Of a DNA stretch of 64,000 nt, positions 45,504 through 55,364 are shown in pieces (within the stretch, counting starts at the first letter, position 1; the number at the start of each line of letters is the position of its first letter). The position numbers and the translations under genes are program-made. The stretch is from Pseudomonadota bacterium (GTDB lineage Bacteria; Pseudomonadota; Gammaproteobacteria; Steroidobacterales; Steroidobacteraceae), in assembly GCA_025351005.1 (NCBI GenBank), contig JANXWS010000057.1, positions 1-64,000 on the forward strand, read 5' to 3'. The notes beneath the pieces were generated by a model that made no database searches, was not told where the DNA came from, and saw only the letters and a program-made list of their open reading frames with translations.

Positions 45504-45846
45504 CCGGCTTGACGCCGATGTCATAGAGGGCGCGACGCAGGTGATGGACGCCGTCCGCGAAACGGCTCTCGCGGCACTCGTTCTCGCCCAGGTCGCGGCC
45601 GTGGCGCGCGCTCGCCGCGCGCGGTGACTGGCGATGCGCCGGCCACGCGACGTCGAACTGGCGCAAGAGATTCTGACAGTCCGTCATCGTCGGCACCGGT
45701 GCCCGCGGCGGCGGCGCGGCAGTGGCGCCCGACGCCGCGGCGGCGCTCCCCGTCGCAAGGCCGATCCCGACCACGAGCGCGCCCAGGCCGCGCCACTGCT
45801 GCGAGACGCGACCGACGGTTCGCCCGGGGGTACTTCGTGATGCCAC
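45472..45846 (-). CDS. Hypothetical exported protein
   Basis: Hydrophobic N-terminal segment, convergent with nth (32-bp overlap). Confidence 0.55.
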   Translation of the reverse strand: MASRSTPGRTVGRVSQQWRGLGALVVGIGLATGSAAAASGATAAPPPRAPVPTMTDCQNLLRQFDVAWPAHRQSPRAASARHGRDLGENECRESRFADGVHHLRRALYDIGVKPVKSVGVAPTG

Positions 45847-45891
45847 ACGGCGAGCCTAGCGGAGCGCCGCTGCGCGCGCCTTACGGCCGCG

Positions 45892-45906
45892 TTAAGAGTC
45901 CTTAAG
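45892..45906 (+). promoter_or_regulatory. Putative response-regulator binding site: TTAAG direct repeat with 10-bp period
   Basis: TTAAGAGTCCTTAAG, 55 bp upstream of the response regulator start. Confidence 0.35.
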
Positions 45907-45960
45907 GTTGGCCCGGTGCAGCGGCGGGCACATGCCGTATCCTAGGCGCCGGGGACGAAC

Positions 45961-46638
45961 ATGAAGATCCTGCTCGTCGAAGACGATCGTCGCGCCAGCG
46001 AGTATCTGGCGAAGGGACTGCGCGAACTCGGTCACGCGGTCGAGCAGGCATTCGACGGCGAGGCCGGGCTGAAAGCTGCGGCGAACGCCAGTTACGACGT
46101 GCTGGTGCTGGACCGCATGCTGCCGAAGCTCGACGGTCTGGAGATCGTGACGCGGCTGCGTGGCGCCGGCAGCGGCGTCCCGATCCTGATCCTGAGCGCG
46201 CTCGACGAAGTCGACGAGCGAGTGCAGGGTCTGCGCGCCGGCGGCGACGACTATCTCGCCAAGCCCTACCACCTCGAGGAGCTGGCGGCGCGCCTCGACG
46301 CGCTCGCGCGCCGGCAGGGCGAGGCCGGGCCGGCCGGCAAGCTCAGGCTCGCGGACCTCGAGCTCGATGCGCGCGCCCGCAAGGTGACGCGCGCCGGACG
46401 CAAGATCGAGCTCACCGCCCGGGAGTTCCAGCTGCTCGAGTTCCTGATGCGCCACGCCGGACAGGTCGTGACCCGCACGATGATCCTCGAGGGCGTCTGG
46501 GACTACCATTTTGACCCGAAGACCAACGTGATCGACGTCCACGTCAGCCGCCTGCGGCAGGCGATCGACAAGGGCTTCGAGCGCCAGCTGCTGCACACGG
46601 TCCGCGGCTCCGGCTACACCCTGACCGAAGACCCCTGA
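45961..46638 (+). CDS. OmpR/PhoB-type response regulator
   Basis: KILLVEDDRRASEYLAKGL; LDRMLPKLDG; winged helix TAREFQLLEFLMRHAGQVVTRTMILEGVW. Confidence 0.95.
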   Translation: MKILLVEDDRRASEYLAKGLRELGHAVEQAFDGEAGLKAAANASYDVLVLDRMLPKLDGLEIVTRLRGAGSGVPILILSALDEVDERVQGLRAGGDDYLAKPYHLEELAARLDALARRQGEAGPAGKLRLADLELDARARKVTRAGRKIELTAREFQLLEFLMRHAGQVVTRTMILEGVWDYHFDPKTNVIDVHVSRLRQAIDKGFERQLLHTVRGSGYTLTEDP

Positions 46639-46649
46639 ACGGCGGCGCC

Positions 46650-48011
46650 GTGGCCCTCGTCAGCTTTGCGCGCTCGTCCATCGCCCGTGTCGCGCTATTG
46701 CACGGACTGCTGGTGGCGGCATCGATGACGGTGGTGCTCGGCGGCGTCTACCTCGTGACCTCGCGCATCATCGCCGCCGAGGGCGACCAGCTGATCGCGC
46801 TCGAGGCTCAGGGGCTCGCGGAGGAGTTCCGCGAGAAGGACCTGGACGCATTCGTGACCGCGGTGGTGGATCGCGCCGAGGATCCGTGGGTGCGCGGCGG
46901 GGTCTACGAGCTGCGCGGTCCGCGCGGCGATTTCCTGGCTGGAAACGTCGTCGTACTGCCGGAGCTCGCGGTCCGGCCGGGAGGCTGGGCCGAGTTCGAC
47001 GTCGCGGTCACCCGCGGCGATGCCAACGCAAGTCGCCGCATCCGGGCGCGCGTGATCGACCTCGCCGGCGGCTTCCGGCTGCTGGTCGGCCACGACGTGC
47101 AGGATCGCCGGGCGTTCCGCGACGTCATGCTGCGCAGCCTCGCGTGGGCGGTGCTCGTCACCGCGGTGTTCGGCGCAGTCGGCGGCCTGTGGCTCGGCCG
47201 GCGCATCTCGCGCACGGCACAGGCGATCACCGCCAGCGCCGGACGCATCGCGGCGGGCAGCCTCGGCGAGCGCCTGCCGGTCAGCGGCAGCGGTGACGAA
47301 ATCGACGCCCTCGTGACGCGGTTCAACGAGCTGCTCGACCGGGTCGAGTCGCTGACGGCGACGATGCGGGCGGTGCTCGACAGCACCGCCCACGACCTGC
47401 GCGGCCATCTGAACCGGATCCGCGGTGCCGCGCAGGCCGTGCGCCATGTGGCGACGAGCGACGCGCAGGCGGCCGCATCCGATACGGTGCTTGCCGAGAT
47501 CGACCGGCTGAGCGCGACGCTGCACGGACTCTTGCGCATCGCGCTCGCAGAATCCGGCACGGCGCCGCTTGAGGCCGTCGATCTCAGCGGCGTCGCCGAG
47601 GACCTGGCGGAGTTCTACCGGCCGGCGGCGGGCCCGGGCCAGCTCAAGGTGACGATCGAGCCGGGACTGGTCGTGCGCGGCCATCGCCAGCTGCTCGCGC
47701 AGGCCCTCTCGAACCTGATCGACAATGCCCTCAAGTACGGCCGCGGTACGCCGGTGGAGCTATCCCTGCGGCGCGCCGGCGACCGCGCCCGGCTGGAGGT
47801 CGCCGATGCCGGCCCCGGCATCCCCTCCGAGCACCGTGAGCTCGCCACGCAACGTTTCCGGAGACTGCCGGCGAGCTCGGGACGACCGGGCTCGGGGCTT
47901 GGATTGTCGCTGGTTGCGGCCGTGGCGCGGCTGCACCAGGCGCAGCTCGAGCTGGCAGACGCGGCGCCTGGCCTGCGGGTGGCGCTCGAGGTTCCGCTCG
48001 TCGCGGGCTGA
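46650..48011 (+). CDS. Sensor histidine kinase
   Basis: Two TM, HAMP, HDLRGHLNRIRGAA H-box, NLIDNALKYGRG, GPGIPSEHRE, GSGLGLSLVAAVARLH. Confidence 0.93.
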   Translation: MALVSFARSSIARVALLHGLLVAASMTVVLGGVYLVTSRIIAAEGDQLIALEAQGLAEEFREKDLDAFVTAVVDRAEDPWVRGGVYELRGPRGDFLAGNVVVLPELAVRPGGWAEFDVAVTRGDANASRRIRARVIDLAGGFRLLVGHDVQDRRAFRDVMLRSLAWAVLVTAVFGAVGGLWLGRRISRTAQAITASAGRIAAGSLGERLPVSGSGDEIDALVTRFNELLDRVESLTATMRAVLDSTAHDLRGHLNRIRGAAQAVRHVATSDAQAAASDTVLAEIDRLSATLHGLLRIALAESGTAPLEAVDLSGVAEDLAEFYRPAAGPGQLKVTIEPGLVVRGHRQLLAQALSNLIDNALKYGRGTPVELSLRRAGDRARLEVADAGPGIPSEHRELATQRFRRLPASSGRPGSGLGLSLVAAVARLHQAQLELADAAPGLRVALEVPLVAG

Positions 48012-48029
48012 GGAGCAGGCCGAGGCAAC

Positions 48030-49772
48030 TCAGGCCTTTTTCGGCAGATACAGGTCCGTGAGCGTGCCCTCGAAGGCCTCGGCCGCGAACGCGACGGTCT
48101 CCGAGAGCGTCGGGTGTGGGTGCACGGTGAGACCGATGTCGTGGGCGTCGGCGCCCATTTCGATTGCCAGCGCGACCTCCGAGATCAGGTCGCCGGCATT
48201 GGTGCCGACGATGCCTGCACCGAGCACGCGGTGCGAAGCGGGATCGAACAGCAGCTTCGTGAAGCCCTCCTCGCGATTGAGCGCGAGCGAGCGCCCGGAG
48301 GCGAACCAGGGGAACGCTCCCTTGCCGACGCGGATGCCCTGCGCCTGGGCCTCGGTCTCGGTCAGGCCCGCCCACGCGATCTCCGGGTCGGTGTAGGCGA
48401 CCGACGGGATCACGCGCGCGTCGAACGCGCGCTTGAGACCGGCGGCAACCTCGGCGGCAACCTTGCCCTCGTGGCTTGCCTTGTGGGCCAGCATCGGCTG
48501 GCCGACGATGTCGCCGATCGCGAAGATGTGCGGCACGCTGCTGCGCAGCTGCTTGTCGACCGGAATGAAGCCGCGCTCGTCGACGCGCACTCCGGCCGCC
48601 TCGGCGCCGATGCTGCGGCCGTTCGGCCGCCTGCCGATCGCGACCAGCACCCGGTCGTAGGACTGCGGGACGGGCGCGCCGGCGCCTTCGAACGTCACCG
48701 CAAGCCCGGCCGCCTCGGGCTCGATGCGGGCGACCTTGACGCCGGTGTGGACGCCCTCGTAATGCGCCCGCAACCGCTTCTCGAGTGGCCGCACGAGGTC
48801 GCGGTCGCAGCCCGGCATCAGGCCGGGAAGCAGTTCGACGACGGTGACCTTCGAACCGAGCGCGTTGTAGACGCAGGCCATCTCGAGCCCGATGATGCCG
48901 CCGCCGACGACCAGCAGCCGCGCCGGCAGGCTCGCGAGCTCGAGCGCGCCCGTGGAATCCATGATTCGCGCATCGTCGGGCGCGCCGGGCATGCGCACCG
49001 CCTCCGAGCCCGCCGCGACGATGCACTGCTCGAAGCCGACGATGCGGGTACCGCCCTCGCCGCTGACCGCGATCCGGTGCGGCGAGACAAAGCGCGCCTC
49101 GCCACGCAGCAGCTCGACCTTGCGCTGCTTGGCGAGCGCGCTCAGGCCGGAGGTCAGGCGGCCGACGACACGTTCCGTCCAGCCGCGCAGCCGCGGCAGA
49201 TCAATCTGCGGCGTGCCGAAGACGACGCCGCAGTTCGCCATCGAGGCCGCCGCCTCGAGGACGTTGGCGGCGTGCAGCAGCGCCTTCGACGGAATGCAGC
49301 CGACGTTCAGGCAGACGCCGCCGAGCGTCGGCCAGCGCTCGATCAGGGCGACTTTGAGGCCGAGGTCCGCGGCACGGAACGCGGCGGTGTAGCCGCCGGG
49401 CCCGGCGCCGATCACGACCAACGGAAACACGACGTCGGCGGCCGGCTCGTCGGCTGCTGCGGTCGCCGGCGCAGTCGCGGCGACCGGCGGCGCGGCCGCG
49501 GCTGGCTCCGCCGCGGCTCCGACCCCGGCTCCCGCGGCGACCAAGGCCAGCAGCGTACCCTCGCCGACCCGATCGCCGACCTTGACGCGCACCTCGCGCA
49601 CGACCCCCGCAAACGGGGCCGGCACGTCCATCGTCGCCTTGTCGCTCTCGAGCGTGACCAGCGAGTCGTTTTCGGCGACGGCCTGGCCGGGCGCGACCAG
49701 CACCTCGATCACGGGCACGTCCTTGAAGTCGCCGAGCGCCGGGACGCGCACCTCGCGCGGCGCGTCGGTCAC
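48030..49772 (-). CDS. lpdA: Dihydrolipoyl dehydrogenase with N-terminal lipoyl domain
   Basis: LESDKATMDVPAP lipoyl site; GAGPGGYTAAFRAADLG; GGVCLNVGCIPSKALLH. Confidence 0.96.
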   Translation of the reverse strand: MTDAPREVRVPALGDFKDVPVIEVLVAPGQAVAENDSLVTLESDKATMDVPAPFAGVVREVRVKVGDRVGEGTLLALVAAGAGVGAAAEPAAAAPPVAATAPATAAADEPAADVVFPLVVIGAGPGGYTAAFRAADLGLKVALIERWPTLGGVCLNVGCIPSKALLHAANVLEAAASMANCGVVFGTPQIDLPRLRGWTERVVGRLTSGLSALAKQRKVELLRGEARFVSPHRIAVSGEGGTRIVGFEQCIVAAGSEAVRMPGAPDDARIMDSTGALELASLPARLLVVGGGIIGLEMACVYNALGSKVTVVELLPGLMPGCDRDLVRPLEKRLRAHYEGVHTGVKVARIEPEAAGLAVTFEGAGAPVPQSYDRVLVAIGRRPNGRSIGAEAAGVRVDERGFIPVDKQLRSSVPHIFAIGDIVGQPMLAHKASHEGKVAAEVAAGLKRAFDARVIPSVAYTDPEIAWAGLTETEAQAQGIRVGKGAFPWFASGRSLALNREEGFTKLLFDPASHRVLGAGIVGTNAGDLISEVALAIEMGADAHDIGLTVHPHPTLSETVAFAAEAFEGTLTDLYLPKKA

Positions 49773-51085
49773 GGCACCGCCTCGAGCAGCGCACGCACGT
49801 CGGCGAGTGCGGTGGCGAGCGCGGTCGTGAAGCGGGCGGCCTCGGCGCCATCGACGACCCGATGGTCGTAGGACAGCGACAGCGGCAGCATCAGTCGCGG
49901 CACGAGCTGGCCGTCGACGTACACCGGCTTCAGGCTCGAGCGCGAGACACCGAGAATCGCAACCTCGGGTGCATTGATGATCGGGGTGAAGGCGGTGCCG
50001 CCGATGCCGCCCAGGCTCGACACGGTGAAGCAGCCGCCCTGCATCTCGGCCGCGGTCAACTTGCCGGCGCGGGCCTTCTCGGACAGCGCCGCGAGTTCGC
50101 GGGCGATCTCGTAGACATCCTTGCGGTCGGCATCGCGCATCACCGGAACGACCAGGCCGTTCGGCGTGTCGGCGGCGAAGCCGAGATGAAGGTACTTCTT
50201 GAAGACCAGGTTCTCGGCCTGCGCGTCGAGCGAGGCGTTGAAGCGAGGGAAATGATGCAGCACGCGCGCGCAGGCCCGCAGCACGAACGCGAGCGGCGTC
50301 AGCTTGATGCCCTCGTCGAGCGCTTTCTGCTTCAGCCGGACCCGCGCCTCCTCGAGCGCCGTGATGTCCGCCTCCTCGAACTGCGTCACGTGCGGCACGT
50401 TGACCCAGCTCGCGTGCAGCCGCGGGCCGGATATCCGCTGGATGCGCGTCAGCGGCTGCACCTCGATCGGCCCGAAGCGCGCGAAGTCGACCTCCGGAAT
50501 GCGCGGCAATCCGCCGCCCGCCACCGCCGGCACGGCGCCGGCGAGTGCGCGCTTGACCCAGGCCTTGACGTCCTCGTGCGTGATCCGGCCTTTCGGGCCC
50601 GATCCGGACAGCCGTCCAAGATCGACGCCAAGCTCGCGGGCCAGCAGCCGCACCGACGGAGTCGCGTAGGCGCGCGCGAAGCCGACCTCCTCGACCGGCC
50701 GCTGGCCCGACACCGCTTCGCCGCGCGCCGGTGCCGGCGCGGCCACCGGTGCGGGTGCCGGTGTAGGCGCAGGCGTCGGCGTCGGCGATAACGCGGCCGG
50801 CGCCTCGACTGCGGCCGCCACGGCCGGCGCAGCGGCGGTCGCTGCGGCCGCCTCGAGCTCGACGACGGGTGAGCCGGCGGAGATCTTGTCGCCTTTCTTC
50901 GCCAGCACCGCAATCACGCGCCCGGCCGCGGTCGAGGGCACGTCCATCGTCGCCTTCTCGGTCTCCAGCGTCAGCAGCGGCGAGTCGATCGCGACCTCCT
51001 CTCCGATCCGCACCAGCACGTCGACGACGTCGACGCTCTTGAAGTCACCGAGGTCGGGCACGACGACCGTGATGCGCTCAGTCAT
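49769..51085 (-). CDS. aceF: Dihydrolipoamide acetyltransferase (PDH E2), single lipoyl domain
   Basis: LETEKATMDVPS lipoyl site; PSVRLLARELGVDLGRLSGSGPKGRITHEDV; LSYDHRVVDGAEAARF. Confidence 0.96.
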   Translation of the reverse strand: MTERITVVVPDLGDFKSVDVVDVLVRIGEEVAIDSPLLTLETEKATMDVPSTAAGRVIAVLAKKGDKISAGSPVVELEAAAATAAAPAVAAAVEAPAALSPTPTPAPTPAPAPVAAPAPARGEAVSGQRPVEEVGFARAYATPSVRLLARELGVDLGRLSGSGPKGRITHEDVKAWVKRALAGAVPAVAGGGLPRIPEVDFARFGPIEVQPLTRIQRISGPRLHASWVNVPHVTQFEEADITALEEARVRLKQKALDEGIKLTPLAFVLRACARVLHHFPRFNASLDAQAENLVFKKYLHLGFAADTPNGLVVPVMRDADRKDVYEIARELAALSEKARAGKLTAAEMQGGCFTVSSLGGIGGTAFTPIINAPEVAILGVSRSSLKPVYVDGQLVPRLMLPLSLSYDHRVVDGAEAARFTTALATALADVRALLEAVP

Positions 51086-51088
51086 AGA

Positions 51089-53758
51089 TCAGACCGCCAT
51101 CGGGTTGGGCTTGGCGGGATCGAAGCCGAACTTCTGCATCGCGGCGCTGACCGTGGCGACGTCGATCTTGCCTTCGTCGGCGAGTGCCTTCAGCGCGGCC
51201 ACCGCGATGTGGTGGCGATCGACCTCGAAATGGCTGCGCAGCGCGGCTCGCGCATCGGAGCGGCCGAAGCCGTCGGTGCCGAGCACGACGTAACGGCCCG
51301 GGATCCACTCGCGGATCTGGTCCGGGACTATCTTCATGTAGTCGGTGGCGGCAATGAAGGGTCCGCTGCGGTCGCCGAGGCACTCGCGCGCGTACGGCAC
51401 GCGCGCCCTCGCGGTCGGGTTGAGCCGGTTGCTGCGCTCGGCGTCGAGGGCCTCGCGTCGCAGCTCCGAGAAGCTCGTGACGCTAAAGACGTCCGCGGGC
51501 ACGCCGAAGTCCTGCTCGAGCAGCTGGGCGGCCGCCCGGCACTCGCGCAGGATCGTTCCCGAACCCAGCAGCGTCGCCCGCACCTTGCCGCGACCACCGA
51601 TGTCGAGCAGGTACATGCCCTTGACGATGCCGGCCTCGACGCCGGCTGGCATCGCCGGCTGGGCATAGTTCTCGTTCATCACGGTGAGATAGTAGAAGAC
51701 GCTCTGCTGCTCGGCGTACATGCGTCGCAGGCCGTCGTGGATGATGACGGCGAGTTCGTAGGCGTAGCACGGGTCGTAGCTGATGCAGTTCGGAATCACG
51801 CTCATCAGCAGCTGCGAGTGGCCATCCTGGTGCTGCAGGCCCTCGCCGGCGAGCGTCGTGCGACCGGCGGTGGCGCCGAGCAGGAAGCCGCGCGCCCGCA
51901 GGTCGCCGGCAGCCCACATGAAGTCGCCGGTGCGCTGGTAGCCGAACATCGAGTAGTAGATGTAGAACGGCACCATGTACGTGCCGTAGTTCGAATAGGC
52001 GGTCGCGGCCGCGATCCACGAGCACATCGAGCCGGCCTCGTTGATGCCTTCCTCGAGGATCTGACCCTTCTTGTCCTCGCGGTACGACAGCAGCTGATCG
52101 GCATCCTGCGGCGTGTACAGCTGGCCGACCGATGAGTAGATGCCGATCTGGCGGAACAACCCTTCCATGCCGAAGGTACGTGCTTCGTCCGGCACGATCG
52201 GCACGATGTTGCGGCCGATGTTCTTGTCCTTCAGCAGAATGCCGAGCAGCCGGACGAAGGCCATCGTCGTCGAGATCTCGCGCTCACCGGTGGACTCGAG
52301 CAGGGGCTGAAACGCCTCCAGCGGTGGCACCACCAGTACCGGCGCGCTGGTGCGGCGCGCCGGGAGGTAGCCGCCGAGTGCGGCGCGGTGTTCCTGCAGG
52401 TAGCGCATCTCGTCGCTGCCATCGGCCGGGCGCTTGAACGGCAGCTTCGCGATCTCGTCGTCGGACACCGGGATGTTGAAGCGGTCGCGGAATGCCTTCA
52501 GCGCGTCGTCGTCGAGCTTCTTCTGCTGGTGGGTCGGGTTCTGCGCCTCGCCGGCCTTGCCGAGGCCGAAGCCCTTGACGGTCTTGGCGAGAATCACGGT
52601 CGGCTGGCCGCGGGTGGCCACGGCCGCCGCATAGGCGTTCCAGACCTTGACGAAGTCGTGGCCGCCGCGATTCAGGCGCCAGATCTCCTCGTCGGACATG
52701 TTCGCGACCATCTCGCGCAGCTCGGCGTACTTGCCGAAGAAGTGCTCGCGCGTGTAGGCGCCGCCCTTTGCCTTGAAGTTCTGGTACTCGCCGTCGACGC
52801 ATTCCTCCATCAGCCGGCGCAGCAGGCCCTTCTGGTCGCGCGCCAGCAGCGGGTCCCAGCGCGAGCCCCACAGCACCTTGATGACGTTCCAGCCGGCGCC
52901 GAGGAAGGCCGCCTCGAGCTCCTGGATGATCTTGCCGTTGCCGCGCACCGGACCGTCGAGGCGCTGCAGGTTGCAGTTGATGACGAACACGAGATTGTCG
53001 AGGCGCTCGCGCACCGGCATCGTCAGCGCGCCCATCGACTCCGGCTCGTCCATCTCGCCGTCGCCGAGGAAGCACCAGACCTTGCGGTCGGAAGACCGCG
53101 CGATGCCGCGGTGCTCCATGTAGCGCTGGAAGCGCGCCTGGAAGATCGCCATCATCGGCCCGAGGCCCATCGACACGGTCGGGAACTGCCAGAACTCCGG
53201 CATCAGCCACGGGTGCGGATAGGACGCGAGTCCGTGGCCGGACGCTTCGCGGCGGAAATTGCGCAGCTGCTCCTCGCTCAGGCGTCCCTCGAGGTAGGCG
53301 CGCGCATAGATCCCTGGGCTGGAGTGCCCCTGCACGAACACCATGTCACCCGGATGCTGTTCGCTCGCGGCACGCCAGAAGTGGTTGAAGCCCACCTCAT
53401 ACAGCGTCGCCGACGAGGCGTAGGTGGCGAGGTGGCCGCCATACTCGGAGCTCTGCCGGTTCGCCGCGACCACCATCGCGAGCGCGTTCCACCGTATGTA
53501 GGCCTCGAGGCGTCGCTCCAGCGCGCGATTGCCGGGGTAGGTCTTCTCGTGCGCGGCGCTGATCGTATTGACGTAGGCGGTGTTCGGCTTGAACGGCAAG
53601 TACGCACCGGAACGGCGCGTATGGTCGATCAGGCGCTCGAGCAGGTAATGGGCGCGCTCCGGTCCGTGCACCTTGAGCACCGCGTCGATCGACTCGAGCC
53701 AGTCCTGAGTCTCGAGCGGATCGAGGTCCTCGACTTTCGGGGTTTCGGCCATGGGCAT
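51089..53758 (-). CDS. aceE: Pyruvate dehydrogenase E1, homodimeric type
   Basis: DLDPLETQDWLESIDAVLKVHG; GDGEMDEPESMGAL...NCNLQRLDGPVRGNGKIIQELE. Confidence 0.97.
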   Translation of the reverse strand: MPMAETPKVEDLDPLETQDWLESIDAVLKVHGPERAHYLLERLIDHTRRSGAYLPFKPNTAYVNTISAAHEKTYPGNRALERRLEAYIRWNALAMVVAANRQSSEYGGHLATYASSATLYEVGFNHFWRAASEQHPGDMVFVQGHSSPGIYARAYLEGRLSEEQLRNFRREASGHGLASYPHPWLMPEFWQFPTVSMGLGPMMAIFQARFQRYMEHRGIARSSDRKVWCFLGDGEMDEPESMGALTMPVRERLDNLVFVINCNLQRLDGPVRGNGKIIQELEAAFLGAGWNVIKVLWGSRWDPLLARDQKGLLRRLMEECVDGEYQNFKAKGGAYTREHFFGKYAELREMVANMSDEEIWRLNRGGHDFVKVWNAYAAAVATRGQPTVILAKTVKGFGLGKAGEAQNPTHQQKKLDDDALKAFRDRFNIPVSDDEIAKLPFKRPADGSDEMRYLQEHRAALGGYLPARRTSAPVLVVPPLEAFQPLLESTGEREISTTMAFVRLLGILLKDKNIGRNIVPIVPDEARTFGMEGLFRQIGIYSSVGQLYTPQDADQLLSYREDKKGQILEEGINEAGSMCSWIAAATAYSNYGTYMVPFYIYYSMFGYQRTGDFMWAAGDLRARGFLLGATAGRTTLAGEGLQHQDGHSQLLMSVIPNCISYDPCYAYELAVIIHDGLRRMYAEQQSVFYYLTVMNENYAQPAMPAGVEAGIVKGMYLLDIGGRGKVRATLLGSGTILRECRAAAQLLEQDFGVPADVFSVTSFSELRREALDAERSNRLNPTARARVPYARECLGDRSGPFIAATDYMKIVPDQIREWIPGRYVVLGTDGFGRSDARAALRSHFEVDRHHIAVAALKALADEGKIDVATVSAAMQKFGFDPAKPNPMAV

Positions 53759-53843
53759 CGTTATCCGGCGGGAACGACTCGTCCCGCGTGCGACTCCGAT
53801 ATGATCTGGCTTTGACGCGGGTCGGTCAAGGAATGCAACCCCG

Positions 53844-55364
53844 GTGAAACTGCTGCCGCCAAGCGATCGCCTGACGCTGGTTCGCGTCGCACGACCATCC
53901 GCGGCCTGGCTCGCGCGACTGGACGTGTTGCTGCTGCTGGTCCGTGCCGACCGGGTGGCGGCGCTCGGCGCTTTTCCGGGCGGCAGCGAGCTTGCCCGCG
54001 AACACACTCGCCTGCGCTGCAAGCCCGGCGGCAGCTACGCCGTGACGCTGCCGACGCGGCGCCGCGCGCGCGCCTACGTCGGCGTGCTGCCGGCCGATGC
54101 CGAGGCCTTCCAGGCGCTGACGCTCGCCGGCCGGCTGGTGCGCGACGCCGCCGCCGCACGGCCCGGCGCCGTCGGCATCGCCGCGGTCGCAGCCGAGCGC
54201 GACGCGGCGCCCGTGGAGGCGCTGGTCGCAGCGCTGCTCGCCGCCACCGAAAGCCGGCCGCAGGCGAAGCACAAGCCGCTGCCGGCCTGGCGACCTCGGC
54301 GCGTCAGCGTCGCGGGAGGCGCGCCGCTCGCGGCGACCGGCGCCACCGAGGCAGGCGCACATCTGGCGCGCTGGCTGACCCAGCTGCCGCCGAACGTGCT
54401 CGGCCCGGGCAGCTACCGCCGCGCGCTCGGCACGCTGGCGCGCCGCCACCGCTGGGGCATGCGCGTGCTCGGTGAGAGTGCGCTGCGGCGACTTGGCGCC
54501 GGGGCCTTTCTCGCCGTCGCCCGCGGCAGCGCGCGACGCGACGCGGCGCTGGTGCGCCTCGAGTACCGGCCGCGTGGCGCCGGTCGCAGCCGCCGCGCCA
54601 CCGAGCGGCCGATCGCGCTGGTCGGCAAGGGCATCTGCTTCGATACCGGCGGCCACAACCTGAAGACGCCGCGGTCAATGCTGACCATGCATGCCGATAT
54701 GGCCGGCAGCGCGGTCGCGCTCGGCATCCTCGCGGCTCTCTCCGAACAGGGCTACCCGCACCCGGTCGACGCCTGGCTGGCGCTCGCGGAAAACCGCATC
54801 GGACCCGCCAGCTACACGCAGCAGGACGTGATCACCGCGGCCAACGGCAGGACCATCCAAGTCATGCACACCGACGCCGAGGGCCGCATGGTGCTGGCGG
54901 ACACCCTCGTGCTCGCGTCGCGCACGCGGCCGGCCTGCATCGTCGACTTCGCGACGCTGACCGGCGCGTGCGTGATGGCGCTGACGGAGCGAATGTCAGG
55001 CGTCTTCACCAACCGCCCGGCTCTGCGCACGATCGTCGAGGCCGCGGGCGACCGTTCCGGCGAGCGCGTCTGGACCATGCCCATGCCGGCCGACTTCGAC
55101 GAGGACCTCGAGAGCCCGGTCGCGGACGTGGTCCAGTGCCTGCTCGACGGCAAGGGCGACCACATCTACGCGAGCCGCTTCCTGTCGCGCTTCGTCGCCG
55201 ACGGCATTCCATGGCTGCATGTGGACCTGTCGAGTGCCGATCGCCCGGGCGGGCTCGCGCACGTGGCGACGCCGATCACCGGCTTCGGCGTCCGGCTCGG
55301 CACCGCACTGCTGACCGACGGCGACTTCCTGCGCGCGATCGGGGTCCGGCGGCGCCGCCGATGA
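53844..55364 (+). CDS. Second M17 leucyl aminopeptidase family protein
   Basis: VGKGICFDTGGHNLKTPRSMLTMHADMAGSA; MHTDAEGRMVLADTL. Confidence 0.93.
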   Translation: MKLLPPSDRLTLVRVARPSAAWLARLDVLLLLVRADRVAALGAFPGGSELAREHTRLRCKPGGSYAVTLPTRRRARAYVGVLPADAEAFQALTLAGRLVRDAAAARPGAVGIAAVAAERDAAPVEALVAALLAATESRPQAKHKPLPAWRPRRVSVAGGAPLAATGATEAGAHLARWLTQLPPNVLGPGSYRRALGTLARRHRWGMRVLGESALRRLGAGAFLAVARGSARRDAALVRLEYRPRGAGRSRRATERPIALVGKGICFDTGGHNLKTPRSMLTMHADMAGSAVALGILAALSEQGYPHPVDAWLALAENRIGPASYTQQDVITAANGRTIQVMHTDAEGRMVLADTLVLASRTRPACIVDFATLTGACVMALTERMSGVFTNRPALRTIVEAAGDRSGERVWTMPMPADFDEDLESPVADVVQCLLDGKGDHIYASRFLSRFVADGIPWLHVDLSSADRPGGLAHVATPITGFGVRLGTALLTDGDFLRAIGVRRRRR

